A DNA stretch of 64,000 nt from Imtechella halotolerans (GTDB lineage: Bacteria; Bacteroidota; Bacteroidia; Flavobacteriales; Flavobacteriaceae): assembly GCF_028743515.2 (NCBI RefSeq), contig NZ_CP117969.2:865001-929000 (forward strand). The letters are read 5' to 3'. Below the pieces are notes generated by a model. It was not told the DNA's origin and ran no database searches. It saw nothing but the letters and a program-made list of their open reading frames with translations. The translations under genes were made by a program, and so were the position numbers. Shown here in pieces: positions 54,660-63,462 of this stretch (its first letter is position 1; every line of letters begins with the position of its first letter).

Positions 54660-56504
54660 ATGAACTATAAAATTGGAGTATTTACTGCTATGGGGATGTT
54701 AGCTTTGTTGGTATCCTGTACTACAAAACCTGAGCTAAGAACTCATATTTCAGATATATTAAATCAAATTGACACCCTTTCCTATACCCAGCCTGAAAAG
54801 GCAATTCATATTATAGATAGTACCTTAAATAATTCAGAATCGTTAACTGCGTTAGAAAAGACTAAATTGACATTTAATAAAGGTGAAATTCTATTTTTAA
54901 ATGATAATTACATAGATGCAATAAATACTCAACTAAGTACACTTGAGGCATTTAAAAGTTTAAATGAAAGCTATTATGTAGGTAATTGTTTAATTACGTT
55001 AAGTTCTGCCTATCTTCATTTACAAGCCTTTGATAAGTCACAGGAATATGCGTTGCAAGCCCTAAATGTAGCTCAGGAAATTAAACATGAAAAATTACTG
55101 AGTAAAGCGTATAATAGATTGTTTTATCTTCATTTTCATTTAAAGGATTATTCTCAAGCATTACAATATATAACCAAATCTGATTCGCTAATTACTAAAA
55201 GCACAGATACTACTTCTATAATTGCCACCAAAAGTAATATAGCAAGCCTTTATTTGCAGTTAAAGCAATACAATAAGGCATTGGAAAATTATGCTCTGGC
55301 AATGAACCTTAGTAGGCACTCTAGTGATGTAAAAACCTTAGTGACAGTGCTAAATAATATTGGCTTTACTTATATCGAAGCGGGTGATCTTGACAGTGCT
55401 AAAAAGTTTCTGAAAGGTGCCGCAACATTAAATAAGAATATTAATAGTATAAATGCAGCACCCTTTAAGGGATTAGGGAATGTATTTTTACTTGATCAGC
55501 AGTTAGATTCTGCTTCTTACTATTACCATCATGCGTTGACTGCTTATCACCAAAATAGCAACTTTAAAGATAAGGTGGAAGTATATGATAAGTTGGTGGC
55601 CATAGCCATTTTAGAACAAGACTTTCAAAAAGCTTTAAGTGCGCAAAAAAAGCGCGATAGTATCCAACGTATTATAACAGCTACCGAGAAAGATCAGTTA
55701 CTTTCATTTGCAAATGTGAAATATGAAGTAAAAAAACAAGAAACTGAATTACAATACCAGAAGGAAATAAATAATGCCAACAGACTTCTTTTTATAAGTA
55801 TTGCGCTGTCTCTTTTACTATTGCTGATCACTTTGATTGTTTTTTATGTCAATCTTAAATTGCACTCAAAAAATAAAGCATCAGCCTTGGAGCAAAAGTT
55901 ATTGCGAGCTCAGATGAATCCTCATTTCATTTTTAATGCTTTAGCCGCTATTCAAAATATAACATTAGAAGGTGACCCTCTTAAATCTTCTCAGCATATA
56001 GCCAAATTTGCGAAACTGATAAGACAAAATTTTGATTATGTGCGTAAAGATAAAATCAGTTTGGACAAAGAAATTTCCATGATTACCAATTATATAGAGA
56101 CTCAACGTTTACGTTTTAATAACGTATTTAACTATCAAATTGATATATCCGGGGTGGATGACAGTACTAAAGTGTTTATTCCACCTATGCTCTTACAACC
56201 CTTTGTTGAAAATGCTATTGAATATGGGGTAAAGGATAAAAAGGATACTTTGGGGCTTGTTACTATTTGCATTCGAAAGGAAGGCAGTTCGTTATTTTTT
56301 AGTATAGAGGATAATGGTGTTGGCAGGAATGAAGCTTCTAAGCATAAGCGAATTTCTGAGACTGAACATGCAACGGATGTATTCTTAGAACGATTAAATC
56401 GAAGAAAGAAAAAAGAAGAACTCTCCTTTACCATTGAGGATTTATATAATACCGATGGCCAACCCATAGGAACCAAAGTAAGTTTTACCCTGATCTTAAT
56501 ATGA
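54660..56504 (+). CDS. TPR-containing LytS-type sensor histidine kinase
   Basis: The 614-residue product has a lipobox-like signal (MLALLVSCTTK, Cys near 21). A series of TPRs covers residues ~60-330 (for example ITLSSAYLHLQAFDKSQEYALQALNVAQEI and NIASLYLQLKQYNKALENYALAM). One membrane helix follows (LFISIALSLLLLLITLIVFYV, ~372-392). The LytS-type His_kinase box is KLLRAQMNPHFIFNALAAIQN, with HATPase_c marked by LLQPFVENAIEYGV and IEDNGVGRNEA. It overlaps the LytTR regulator gene by 4 bp. A lipobox in a kinase with a membrane helix is unusual; the Cys may not be lipidated. Confidence 0.93.
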   Translation: MNYKIGVFTAMGMLALLVSCTTKPELRTHISDILNQIDTLSYTQPEKAIHIIDSTLNNSESLTALEKTKLTFNKGEILFLNDNYIDAINTQLSTLEAFKSLNESYYVGNCLITLSSAYLHLQAFDKSQEYALQALNVAQEIKHEKLLSKAYNRLFYLHFHLKDYSQALQYITKSDSLITKSTDTTSIIATKSNIASLYLQLKQYNKALENYALAMNLSRHSSDVKTLVTVLNNIGFTYIEAGDLDSAKKFLKGAATLNKNINSINAAPFKGLGNVFLLDQQLDSASYYYHHALTAYHQNSNFKDKVEVYDKLVAIAILEQDFQKALSAQKKRDSIQRIITATEKDQLLSFANVKYEVKKQETELQYQKEINNANRLLFISIALSLLLLLITLIVFYVNLKLHSKNKASALEQKLLRAQMNPHFIFNALAAIQNITLEGDPLKSSQHIAKFAKLIRQNFDYVRKDKISLDKEISMITNYIETQRLRFNNVFNYQIDISGVDDSTKVFIPPMLLQPFVENAIEYGVKDKKDTLGLVTICIRKEGSSLFFSIEDNGVGRNEASKHKRISETEHATDVFLERLNRRKKKEELSFTIEDLYNTDGQPIGTKVSFTLILI

Positions 56505-57244
56505 TAAAATCAATAATTGTCGAAGACGAATTTAATGCACAGAATTCATTAGCAAAGCTTATACGGTATACGCATAAGGATATACAGGTAATGGCTATGG
56601 TAGATAATGTGGAGGATGCCATTTCTAAAATAAAAGAAATTGAACCGCAGCTAGTATTTCTGGATATTGAACTTTCAGGAGGCAATGCATTTCAGATCTT
56701 AGAGGCTCTTGAATCCATATCCTTCAAAATTATTTTCACTACCGCCTATGATGAGTTTGCTATTAAGGCCATCAAGTTTAATACTCTTGATTATCTATTA
56801 AAACCAATCGATTCTGAGGAACTAGATAGTTGTTTGAAAAAATTTAAGGAAACCTACAAACAAGAACTAGCCTATAAGGATGCTGTTCAAAAGCTTACTC
56901 AGTTTGATAAAAAACAACAACAACAAACCTTACTTATCAAAACCACGGACCAGCAATATATTTTAGATATAAAAGATATTATACGCTGTCAGGCTGATGG
57001 TAGTTACACTACTTTTTTTACAGCCTCCGGAAGTAATGGAATAATGAGTGCAAGAAACTTAAAATACTACGAAAATTTGTTAAGTGCACATTCCTTTGTG
57101 AGAGTTCATCAATCTCATTTGGTAAATCTTCAATATATAGAATCCATTAATAGTAGAAATGTTATCCGACTTACAAATGGGCAGGAAGTACCTCTGGCTA
57201 CTCGAAAAAAAACATATATAAAACAATTTTTAGATAAGAAATAA
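56501..57244 (+). CDS. LytTR-family response regulator
   Basis: The 247-residue product has a receiver domain (KSIIVEDEFNAQ; phospho-acceptor Asp in LVFLDIELSGG; Lys in DYLLKPIDSEEL) and a LytTR DNA-binding domain (residues ~145-245: IKDIIRCQADGSYTTFF, FVRVHQSHLVNLQYIESI, NGQEVPLATRKKTYIKQFL). The ATGA overlap with the kinase gene shows coupling. A hairpin terminator at 57259 ends the two-gene unit. Whether it controls the operon that follows is unknown. Confidence 0.95.
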   Translation: MIKSIIVEDEFNAQNSLAKLIRYTHKDIQVMAMVDNVEDAISKIKEIEPQLVFLDIELSGGNAFQILEALESISFKIIFTTAYDEFAIKAIKFNTLDYLLKPIDSEELDSCLKKFKETYKQELAYKDAVQKLTQFDKKQQQQTLLIKTTDQQYILDIKDIIRCQADGSYTTFFTASGSNGIMSARNLKYYENLLSAHSFVRVHQSHLVNLQYIESINSRNVIRLTNGQEVPLATRKKTYIKQFLDKK

Positions 57245-57258
57245 GTCGCTTATAAAAC

Positions 57259-57290
57259 AAACAAATGCATTTATGAAATGCATTTGTTTT
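57259..57290 (+). terminator. terminator of the LytTR two-component unit
   Basis: AAACAAATGCATTT...AAATGCATTTGTTT forms a 14-bp stem with an ATG loop of three, followed by TTTTC-type bases. It lies 15 bp after the regulator stop and separates it from the next operon, whose -33 box falls inside its right arm. Confidence 0.8.
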
Positions 57291-57314
57291 CTGCAGAGTG
57301 CACAAGTAGTTTTG
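57283..57314 (+). promoter_or_regulatory. promoter of the 57341-61136 operon
   Basis: TTTG (57283-57286) and TAGTTTTG (57307-57314), separated by 20 bp, match the Bacteroidota -33 / -7 consensus. The first ATG of the operon is 27 bp beyond the -7 box. This supports independent transcription of the M48/TerB operon. Confidence 0.7.
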
Positions 57315-57340
57315 AGTTCAAATCAAAATTAGTATGTACT

Positions 57341-57751
57341 ATGGGACTTAAAGAAAGAAGATTTGCTAAGCAATTTGCAGAAGAGCAATTCCCTGCTTTA
57401 GAAGCAAAAATAAAGGAAGCCATTGGCTTTGAAGTACCACTAGAAATAGCTTGGGAAACATTGTTTGAGGAGCAGTTTTTGCATCTGTATAACGACACCT
57501 ATCCTAAAATTTATTTCATTCCATTTATTGAAGCCTTTAAAATTATTGGTAAAGATCAGATAGGCAAAGAAGCATTGCAGGAAGGAATTCAGCGCATTGA
57601 AATTTGCAATGAAAATAACCATCACAATCCAGATAGAGCTTATAGCCTTGAAAGCGGAATCCTTAAGCTTGACCATAGTCCGGTTTTAAACGCCGAACAG
57701 GTCGATGACAGGATTGAATCATTAGTAAAATTGTTAGAAAACCAACTATAA
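57341..57751 (+). CDS. single-domain protein, copy of the N-terminal domain of the DUF6882 protein
   Basis: I start it at the ATG at 57341 (MGLKERRF), because the gene at 58504 starts with the same eight residues; a start at 57278 would lie inside the terminator region. The 136-residue product aligns without gaps to residues 1-136 of the protein at 58504, with about 76 identical positions (56%) counted by hand. Conserved blocks are LHLYNDTYPK, DHSPVLNA and a His pair (HHNP/HHSP). It has no signal or membrane helix, so it is cytoplasmic. I do not recognise the family. First gene of the four-gene operon. Confidence 0.85.
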   Translation: MGLKERRFAKQFAEEQFPALEAKIKEAIGFEVPLEIAWETLFEEQFLHLYNDTYPKIYFIPFIEAFKIIGKDQIGKEALQEGIQRIEICNENNHHNPDRAYSLESGILKLDHSPVLNAEQVDDRIESLVKLLENQL

Positions 57752-57814
57752 CAATTCCGCCATCTATTTACTGAGAATTAAGAAGTATCCCTAAATCACT
57801 TAAAACCAAATGTC

Positions 57815-58471
57815 ATGAAAATGGAAACCTACCTTACACAGTTTAAGGCCAATTCACCACAAAAGATTTTAAAAAAAATTTACAAGCAAAATCCTCATGC
57901 CAAGGTTGGAATTCAGCTATCTTCTGGAGCTTATGTAGAAGGATTTATTGCTCATATTGCCATAGAGCAGGAGTCCTATGGAAGCAATGAGTATATCTGT
58001 ATGTACTCTGAACATGATCAGGTGTATTACTTTTCATTGAATAGTATTATGCTGGTCACCATTTTTCAACCCAAATCGCTTGCCGTTACTTTATCTGAAG
58101 GAACAATAAGTAGACCCATTTCTGAAGAGAAAAGCATGACAGTTTTACAACTTAAACGATGGGCAAAGGAACAGGAGACCGATTTGGGCGCTCTTATTAT
58201 ACTTCCCTCTGAAGGGATGGATGCTGAGAACAATCGATTGAATATTCAAGATATCATAAATAGTTTACATGTAGCAGTTAATGGAATTACAAAGGATTCT
58301 ATGGGTAGGGAAGCATGGAATGCTATTACAGAAGTAGTAGTAGGAAATACAGAAGGTACATTAAGTGTTGGTAGGAGCAATACAAAACTAAGTATCCATA
58401 TAAATTATTTGAAAGCTTTACCAGAAGATTTAACAACTCAATTAGAGCACCAATTGACTAACGTATTGTAA
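57815..58471 (+). CDS. unknown cytoplasmic protein, possibly with an Sm-like N-terminal part
   Basis: The 218-residue product (ATG at 57815; another in-frame ATG two codons later) has no signal peptide. Residues ~25-85 form a beta-rich block (HAKVGIQLSSGAYVEGFIAHIAIEQESYG, YYFSLNSIMLVTIF) whose pattern recalls Sm-like barrels. An Arg/Lys helix follows (VLQLKRWAKEQETDL), then a C-terminal alpha/beta part (IQDIINSLHVAVNGITKDSMGREAWNAITEVVVG). The likeness is only a pattern impression; I cannot name the family. It lies between the two related-domain genes (64 and 32 bp gaps). Confidence 0.7.
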   Translation: MKMETYLTQFKANSPQKILKKIYKQNPHAKVGIQLSSGAYVEGFIAHIAIEQESYGSNEYICMYSEHDQVYYFSLNSIMLVTIFQPKSLAVTLSEGTISRPISEEKSMTVLQLKRWAKEQETDLGALIILPSEGMDAENNRLNIQDIINSLHVAVNGITKDSMGREAWNAITEVVVGNTEGTLSVGRSNTKLSIHINYLKALPEDLTTQLEHQLTNVL

Positions 58472-58503
58472 TAATTTAATTAATTAAAATAAAATAAAAG
58501 GAC

Positions 58504-59649
58504 ATGGGACTTAAAGAAAGACGATTTACACAAGAATTTATTGCGAACAGCTTTCCGGCATTACAAAACGAAATTAACCAAGCTGCAGGCTTTTCGGTAC
58601 CTTTAGAAATATCTTGGGATACCTTGTTTGAAGACACCTATTTGCATTTGTATAATGATACTTATCCTAAAGTATATTTTTTGCCGCTAATTGAAGCTTT
58701 AAAAGCCATTGCTGTCGACGATTTTGGTAGAGAATTGTTGCAAAAGGGGTTACAAAAAGTAAGTATTGTGAATACTAGTGATCATCATAGCCCAGAGAGA
58801 GGTATGACCTTCACAAATGGAGTATTAACAATAGATCATAGTCCCGTTCTTAATGCAGATAAGGTGGAAGAACGTGCTGAGTATTTAATAACATTGTTAG
58901 AAGATAATTTGGATGATTTTGCATCTGGAGCTGTGGAAAGTGAATCTACTGATTCTTCAAGCACAACCCAAACAACAAATGATGCAGCTCCTGGAATCAC
59001 TATTCATGAACTTTTTTTACAAAATGCCGTAATTACCTATGAAAAGCAACTCGTGTTTAACGAACTTGTTGGTGAGCGTGGATGGGATTTTAATATGACT
59101 GATGGAACTGTAAGTTTTGAGGAATATGTATTTCCAATGCAGATTTTAGGCACTTATTCTGAACGCGAGAAATCATGGATGTGGGCTTGGGCAAATAAAC
59201 AAAGTGGAATTCCAGAAAACTTGCTTAAGGCAGCCTATCATTTACAAAATTTTGGAAATCAAGGACGCATTAATGAATTAATGTCGCCGTCCTTTGAGGC
59301 AACTGAAAATACAGGTCATTTTTTTGGTCAAATTGCTGCCGGTATTTATAATGCTAGCTGTTATTGTCCGGTTGTCTTTAAAGGCACTCATATTTACGTG
59401 CTTATTGATTCCGAAATGATAGATGAAAAATTAGCCAATGATGCACCTACTATTGTATCAAGATTTACTCAGGCTATCAGTAATATGAACTTGGATCATA
59501 AGGTAGCCTTATATTATTATTTAACTACAAAAGGGTATGAGGTAAAGGCTATGGGCAATAATTTATTAGCTACAAAGGAGGATGATCAAATACTAGGAAT
59601 TTTTGACCTAAATAGCCGATTGTTAAAGATTAATACTTCCAAGGTGTAA
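58504..59649 (+). CDS. fusion protein: duplicated N-terminal domain plus DUF6882-like domain
   Basis: The 381-residue product has two parts. Residues 1-136 align gap-free with the protein at 57341-57751 (about 56% identity). After a Ser/Thr-rich linker (SESTDSSSTTQTTND), residues ~165-381 resemble DUF6882: a GTYSEREKSWMWAWAN core, then LKAAYHLQNFG and GHFFGQIAAGIYNASCYC. Both halves are probably cytoplasmic; there is no signal. The domain pairing suggests that the free-standing copy and this fusion bind a common partner (inference). It is six bases from the M48 gene. Confidence 0.85.
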   Translation: MGLKERRFTQEFIANSFPALQNEINQAAGFSVPLEISWDTLFEDTYLHLYNDTYPKVYFLPLIEALKAIAVDDFGRELLQKGLQKVSIVNTSDHHSPERGMTFTNGVLTIDHSPVLNADKVEERAEYLITLLEDNLDDFASGAVESESTDSSSTTQTTNDAAPGITIHELFLQNAVITYEKQLVFNELVGERGWDFNMTDGTVSFEEYVFPMQILGTYSEREKSWMWAWANKQSGIPENLLKAAYHLQNFGNQGRINELMSPSFEATENTGHFFGQIAAGIYNASCYCPVVFKGTHIYVLIDSEMIDEKLANDAPTIVSRFTQAISNMNLDHKVALYYYLTTKGYEVKAMGNNLLATKEDDQILGIFDLNSRLLKINTSKV

Positions 59650-59654
59650 GAATT

Positions 59655-61136
59655 ATGAAGTATGTATCAACAACCTTAGAGGCTCTACAAGAAGAGCATC
59701 AAAACGCCTTAAATGATGCCCAATCTGAAATGATGGCTGTCCTTGGTGAAGCACAGAATAGTGGTGATTTTTCTAAAATGCAAGAAATAAGTGAGTCATT
59801 CCAAAAGACAAGTATGTTATTAATGGAGGCTTTTGAGGATCGCATTAAGGAGCTTACAGCAATACCTGAAGAACTTCCAATGGAAAAATACTATGGTGAT
59901 AATCGTACGGACATTGATTTAGATGCCTTAGTATATAATGGAGATAGGGATTATGTACTGGAGTTTCAAAAGGATGAACTTATTCAAGAAGTCTTAAAGA
60001 ACATTAAAGAAAACAACCCAGTATTTCAAACCAGAAGGCATCTTTTAAAGTCAAGTTTACGTTTAACACCTACACTTGCACCAGTGCTATATGAAATTGG
60101 AAATCATTGTAAAAATGTGCTGAGACTTAAGGCTGATATCGAGTTTTTTGTATATCAAAGTGATTTGTTTAATGCCTCCTGTTACCCACCAGATACTAAT
60201 AAATTATACATCATTTTATCTTCAGGTATCATTGAACGTTTCGAAAAGGATGAACTTACTTTTGTAATTGGACATGAGATTGGGCATGTATTATTTGAGC
60301 ATTTTGATTATCCAGTAAAACACCTACTAGAGGTCGGTAAAAATGAATTGGCACCTATACATGCTATGAAATTATATGCTTGGAACAGAAATGCCGAAAT
60401 TAGTGCTGATAGAGCCGGGTTGTTGTGCTGTCAAAGCTTTGAAGCTGCTGGTAGAACATTTTTTAAGTTGTCATCTGGGGTTACTTCAGATACCTTAGCC
60501 TTTAAACTAAATGAATATGTGCAGCAGTTTGTGGATTTGGAACAAGTCTTAAGTAGTACGGAACACGATCCTGCAGACTGGTACACAACTCATCCATTTA
60601 GTCCACTTAGAATAAAGTCCTTGGAGTTATTCAACAAAAGTGAAACCTATAAAATTTTTAATCCTCAAGTAAAGGCAGAAATTACCGAGGATGAAATGGA
60701 GGCAGAAATAAAACGAATTATGTCTCTTATGGAGCCTGAAGATATTGATAATACCTCACAGGATAATGAAAAACTTCAACGTTTTATGTTCCTAGGAGGG
60801 TATATGATTTCAAAAGCCGATGGAACCATTGATGAATCAGAAACACATGCACTGAGTAGTATTGTATCTAAAGAGATCTTTTCTAAATGCATGCTAACCA
60901 TTAGCGGACAAACTGATGAAGAGATTATCCAAGAACTAAATCAATTGGCAAAGGAATTAGATGTCGTATTGTCTGTTATGCAAAAGTTAAACTTATTGCG
61001 GGATTTATCCATCATAAGCTTTTCTGATGGGGAGATTACGGATTCAGAGGTAAAGGTTCTTTACAATTTGGCTAGGATCCTTTACATAAATACTGAATTT
61101 ATTGATAAAGTTCTGGGTGATGCCCAGAAAGTATAA
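59655..61136 (+). CDS. soluble M48-family metallopeptidase with C-terminal TerB-like domain
   Basis: The 493-residue product starts with ~120 residues of helix (MKYVSTTLEALQEEHQNAL...), then the M48 peptidase domain. The zinc motif HEIGH is at residues 207-211 and the third ligand in the E-x3-D context NAEISADRAG (E248, D252). It lacks the membrane helices of HtpX/Ste24, so it appears soluble and cytoplasmic. Residues ~370-490 resemble TerB (MFLGGYMISKADGTIDESETHALSSIV, then SIISFSDGEITDSEVKVLYNLAR): repeated D-G-x-I-x2-S-E motifs. Last gene of the operon. Substrates are unknown; TerB-like modules elsewhere work in stress and metal-related systems. Confidence 0.88.
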   Translation: MKYVSTTLEALQEEHQNALNDAQSEMMAVLGEAQNSGDFSKMQEISESFQKTSMLLMEAFEDRIKELTAIPEELPMEKYYGDNRTDIDLDALVYNGDRDYVLEFQKDELIQEVLKNIKENNPVFQTRRHLLKSSLRLTPTLAPVLYEIGNHCKNVLRLKADIEFFVYQSDLFNASCYPPDTNKLYIILSSGIIERFEKDELTFVIGHEIGHVLFEHFDYPVKHLLEVGKNELAPIHAMKLYAWNRNAEISADRAGLLCCQSFEAAGRTFFKLSSGVTSDTLAFKLNEYVQQFVDLEQVLSSTEHDPADWYTTHPFSPLRIKSLELFNKSETYKIFNPQVKAEITEDEMEAEIKRIMSLMEPEDIDNTSQDNEKLQRFMFLGGYMISKADGTIDESETHALSSIVSKEIFSKCMLTISGQTDEEIIQELNQLAKELDVVLSVMQKLNLLRDLSIISFSDGEITDSEVKVLYNLARILYINTEFIDKVLGDAQKV

Positions 61137-61147
61137 GCTAATTGTAG

Positions 61148-61216
61148 TTGCCCGATACTGGTAGTAATGACCTCTTTTCATACGTTTATTAACTATTACT
61201 ACCAGTTGGTGGGCAA
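61148..61216. repeat. long interrupted inverted repeat after the M48-TerB gene
   Basis: TTGCCC-gat-ACTGGTAGTAAT (61148-61168) is mirrored by ATTACTACCAGT-tggt-GGGCAA (61195-61216) around a 26-nt loop. An 18-bp (6+12) stem interrupted by small internal loops results. It lies between the stop codon and the terminator at 61226. It may be an RNA 3'-end structure or the remains of a small mobile repeat; no copy elsewhere in the window was seen. Confidence 0.75.
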
Positions 61217-61225
61217 ACACTACTA

Positions 61226-61254
61226 TATAAAACCGTCTTTTTGACGGTTTTATA
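61226..61254. terminator. bidirectional Rho-independent terminator
   Basis: A perfect 12-bp stem (TATAAAACCGTC / GACGGTTTTATA) with a TTTTT loop, A/T-rich on both sides, lies between the convergent M48-TerB and small membrane-protein genes. Confidence 0.88.
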
Positions 61255-61315
61255 TATTCAAGTAATTCCTTTATAGTTGTTAATTGTTCTCTGTTATAGC
61301 AATAGCTGATTGTAA

Positions 61316-61606
61316 TTAACTACCCGCCAAGGGCGTACCAAATAGTCCCACTGCAAGTTCAATCCATAGAATGGCAACAAATAGTATAATCATTCCACAA
61401 AGGATTATTGCCTTTCTTTTTGTTTTGATATGTTTAATTACAAGGTTGCACCCATAGGCAGTTCCAAATAAGAGTATACCCGCAATGATAAAATCAAATG
61501 CAGACCAGTTTACTTGATCTGAAAATTGCATGCCAATAAATGGCATTAAGAGTAGGGCAGAGGCTAGTAAATATAAGGCTACAGAAATTTGATGTTTAGT
61601 GATCAT
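61316..61606 (-). CDS. small three-helix membrane protein, unknown
   Basis: The 96-residue product has three hydrophobic helices (ISVALYLLASALLLMPFIGM, FIIAGILLFGTAYGCNLVI, AIILCGMIILFVAILWIELAVGLF), with a basic cytoplasmic stretch between two and three (KHIKTKRK). No family is recognised; similar small integral proteins are common in Flavobacteria. It is alone, ending at a terminator shared with the M48-TerB operon. Confidence 0.7.
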   Translation of the reverse strand: MITKHQISVALYLLASALLLMPFIGMQFSDQVNWSAFDFIIAGILLFGTAYGCNLVIKHIKTKRKAIILCGMIILFVAILWIELAVGLFGTPLAGS

Positions 61607-61712
61607 AAATATATTATTAAAGTACTTTGAAATACAAAGTAAATAAAAAATAAAATAGTAACCGCACTTTCCTTTTAAAAAAAATACTAAAATTATACTC
61701 TAAGTCAATGAT

Positions 61713-62255
61713 TTAAGGTTGGATGTCCGTAAAACGACTTTTAATAAAGTCAATGGAATTCTTATGAGCAATAGCCAGGTCATTATCCAATATACCATCA
61801 GTTTCCGAGAATTTAACATTAAACGAAGGCAAGGAAAATGTTTGGATTACTTCAGCCCCACATTTAGGAAAAAAACCAGAAGCAGCGTTCATAACATTTC
61901 CGCCTCCATATCCTCCAGGAGAGGTACTCATTAAAAACATGGGTTTATTTTTAAAGATATTCATGTCTACTCGTGAACACCAATCAAGTATGTTTTTAAA
62001 AGCAGCTGTATAACTTCTGTTATGTTCAGCCATAGAGCATAGGATTAAATCGGCCTGTTTAAACTCTCTATGAAATTGATATGCGGCCTCTGGGTACCCT
62101 CCCTTTTCGCGATCCACTGAAAAAATTGGCATTTCATAATTTGATAGGTCAAGAAGGGTAACCTTGGCATCAGGAAAATAACGAAGGGTGTGAAGTACCA
62201 GTTTTTTATTAATGGAAGTACTACTGGTACTCCCCCAAAAAGCGACTATATGCAT
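61713..62255 (-). CDS. NADPH-dependent FMN reductase-family protein
   Basis: The 180-residue flavodoxin-like product begins IVAFWGSTSSTSINKKLVLHTL, a phosphate loop (GSxxxxS) for FMN. It has LLDLSNYEMPIFSVD, ADLILCSMAEHNRSYTAAFKNILDWCSR and PMFLMSTSPGGYGGGNVM, all standard for the NADPH-dependent FMN reductase/chromate reductase group. It reduces flavin or quinones with NAD(P)H; substrate not specified. It starts 6 bp after the small GNAT gene, in a leftward operon with the pirins. Confidence 0.92.
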   Translation of the reverse strand: MHIVAFWGSTSSTSINKKLVLHTLRYFPDAKVTLLDLSNYEMPIFSVDREKGGYPEAAYQFHREFKQADLILCSMAEHNRSYTAAFKNILDWCSRVDMNIFKNKPMFLMSTSPGGYGGGNVMNAASGFFPKCGAEVIQTFSLPSFNVKFSETDGILDNDLAIAHKNSIDFIKSRFTDIQP

Positions 62256-62261
62256 ACTTAC

Positions 62262-62549
62262 TTATTTAAATAAAACATCGTGAATAGTAGTGTCTTTATC
62301 AAAGACACTTTTAGCAAAGGGGCATAAAGGCAAAATTTTGAGGTCATTTTCTCTTGCATACAGTACAGCTTGCATGACCATTTTTTTACCTACGCCACGA
62401 CCTGAAAAATCACTATTTACCTCTGTATGGTCAATAATAAACTTTCCGGTACCTGCCCATGTATAGGTCATTCTTCCAGCCTCATTGGTGTCTTCTTGGG
62501 CCAAAAAATAGCCCTTTCTTCCTTGGTCTACTTGTGTTATAGTGATCAT
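62262..62549 (-). CDS. small GNAT-like acetyltransferase (YjdJ/NATD1 type)
   Basis: The 95-residue product is the short GNAT type: GRKGYFLAQEDTNEAGRMTYTWAGTGKFIIDHTEVNSDFSGRGVGKKMVMQAVLYARENDLKILPLCPFAKSVF. The acetyl-CoA loop FSGRGVGKKM and the CPF motif are typical. Its first base is the last base of the pirin stop codon (TAATG), so translation is coupled. Target unknown; the family may remove or trap reactive acyl groups. Confidence 0.9.
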   Translation of the reverse strand: MITITQVDQGRKGYFLAQEDTNEAGRMTYTWAGTGKFIIDHTEVNSDFSGRGVGKKMVMQAVLYARENDLKILPLCPFAKSVFDKDTTIHDVLFK

Positions 62550-63427
62550 TATAATTTAGGTTTAGGGAGTGGCACATATTCAGTTTCACCAGGTATTTTA
62601 GGAAATTCTTGAGCCTCCCATTTATGTTTGGCTTCTTCTAATGTTTCTTTGGAAGAACTAACAAAATTCCAAAAAATAAAGCGTTCTTCAGGGAATGGTT
62701 CTCCTCCAAAAATGTAAATGGTTGTATTCTCATGAATTTCAAATGCACATAAGGTCGCTTGTTTGGCTACTAGTATTTGTTTAGCATCAAAGGTTGTGCC
62801 CTCTATGGTTACCTGACCTTCTAGTATGTACAAAGCACTTTCACCGTAAAGGTCCTTTCCTATTTCAATTTTCTGTCTATGTGTACTTTTAAGCTCAATA
62901 AAGTAAAGTTTACTATGTACAGGAACTGGGGATTGTTTTCCAAATGCCTGTCCTGCAATTAGCTTTACAGCGGTAGTATTTATCAACCAATTTGGGAGTT
63001 CTGTGGCTTCGATATGAGAAAATGATGGAGTCGTATTTTCCAATTCCTTTGGTAAAGCCACCCATATTTGTAAACCATGTAATATCTTATCCGTTGTTCT
63101 TAAATAAGCGGGTGTACGTTCTGAATGAACCACACCACTACCGGCAGTCATCCAATTTACAGCACCTGGTTGTATTTCCATCTCACTTCCCAAACTATCT
63201 CTATGCATGATGGCCCCCTCAAATAAATAGGTTAGCGTGGATAATCCTATATGAGGATGTGGAGGAACATCCAGGTTTTGATAGTCTTTAAGGTAAGCAG
63301 GCCCCATATGATCAATGAAAATGAAGGGTCCTACCATTCGTTTTTGACGAAAGGGTAGGAGTCTTCCAACCATGAAGTTACCTATATCGGCTGCACGTTC
63401 CTCTATTATTAATTGAACATTGGACAT
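62549..63427 (-). CDS. pirin-family protein
   Basis: The 292-residue product has the pirin cupin core with the metal-binding set in PPHPHIGLSTLTYLFEGAIMHRDSLGSEMEIQPGAVNWMTAGSGVVHSERTP: His of HPHIG, plus His and Glu of HSER. The conserved GLQIWVALPKELE follows, then a second cupin half with IYIFGGEPFPEERFIFWNFVSSS. Many bacterial pirins are quercetinase-like dioxygenases or redox-responsive regulators; this one cannot be assigned. It is 35 bp after another pirin gene and coupled to the GNAT gene. Confidence 0.95.
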   Translation of the reverse strand: MSNVQLIIEERAADIGNFMVGRLLPFRQKRMVGPFIFIDHMGPAYLKDYQNLDVPPHPHIGLSTLTYLFEGAIMHRDSLGSEMEIQPGAVNWMTAGSGVVHSERTPAYLRTTDKILHGLQIWVALPKELENTTPSFSHIEATELPNWLINTTAVKLIAGQAFGKQSPVPVHSKLYFIELKSTHRQKIEIGKDLYGESALYILEGQVTIEGTTFDAKQILVAKQATLCAFEIHENTTIYIFGGEPFPEERFIFWNFVSSSKETLEEAKHKWEAQEFPKIPGETEYVPLPKPKL

Positions 63428-63462
63428 AATGACTGTTTGTTGTAATGTTGTATAAATTACAT

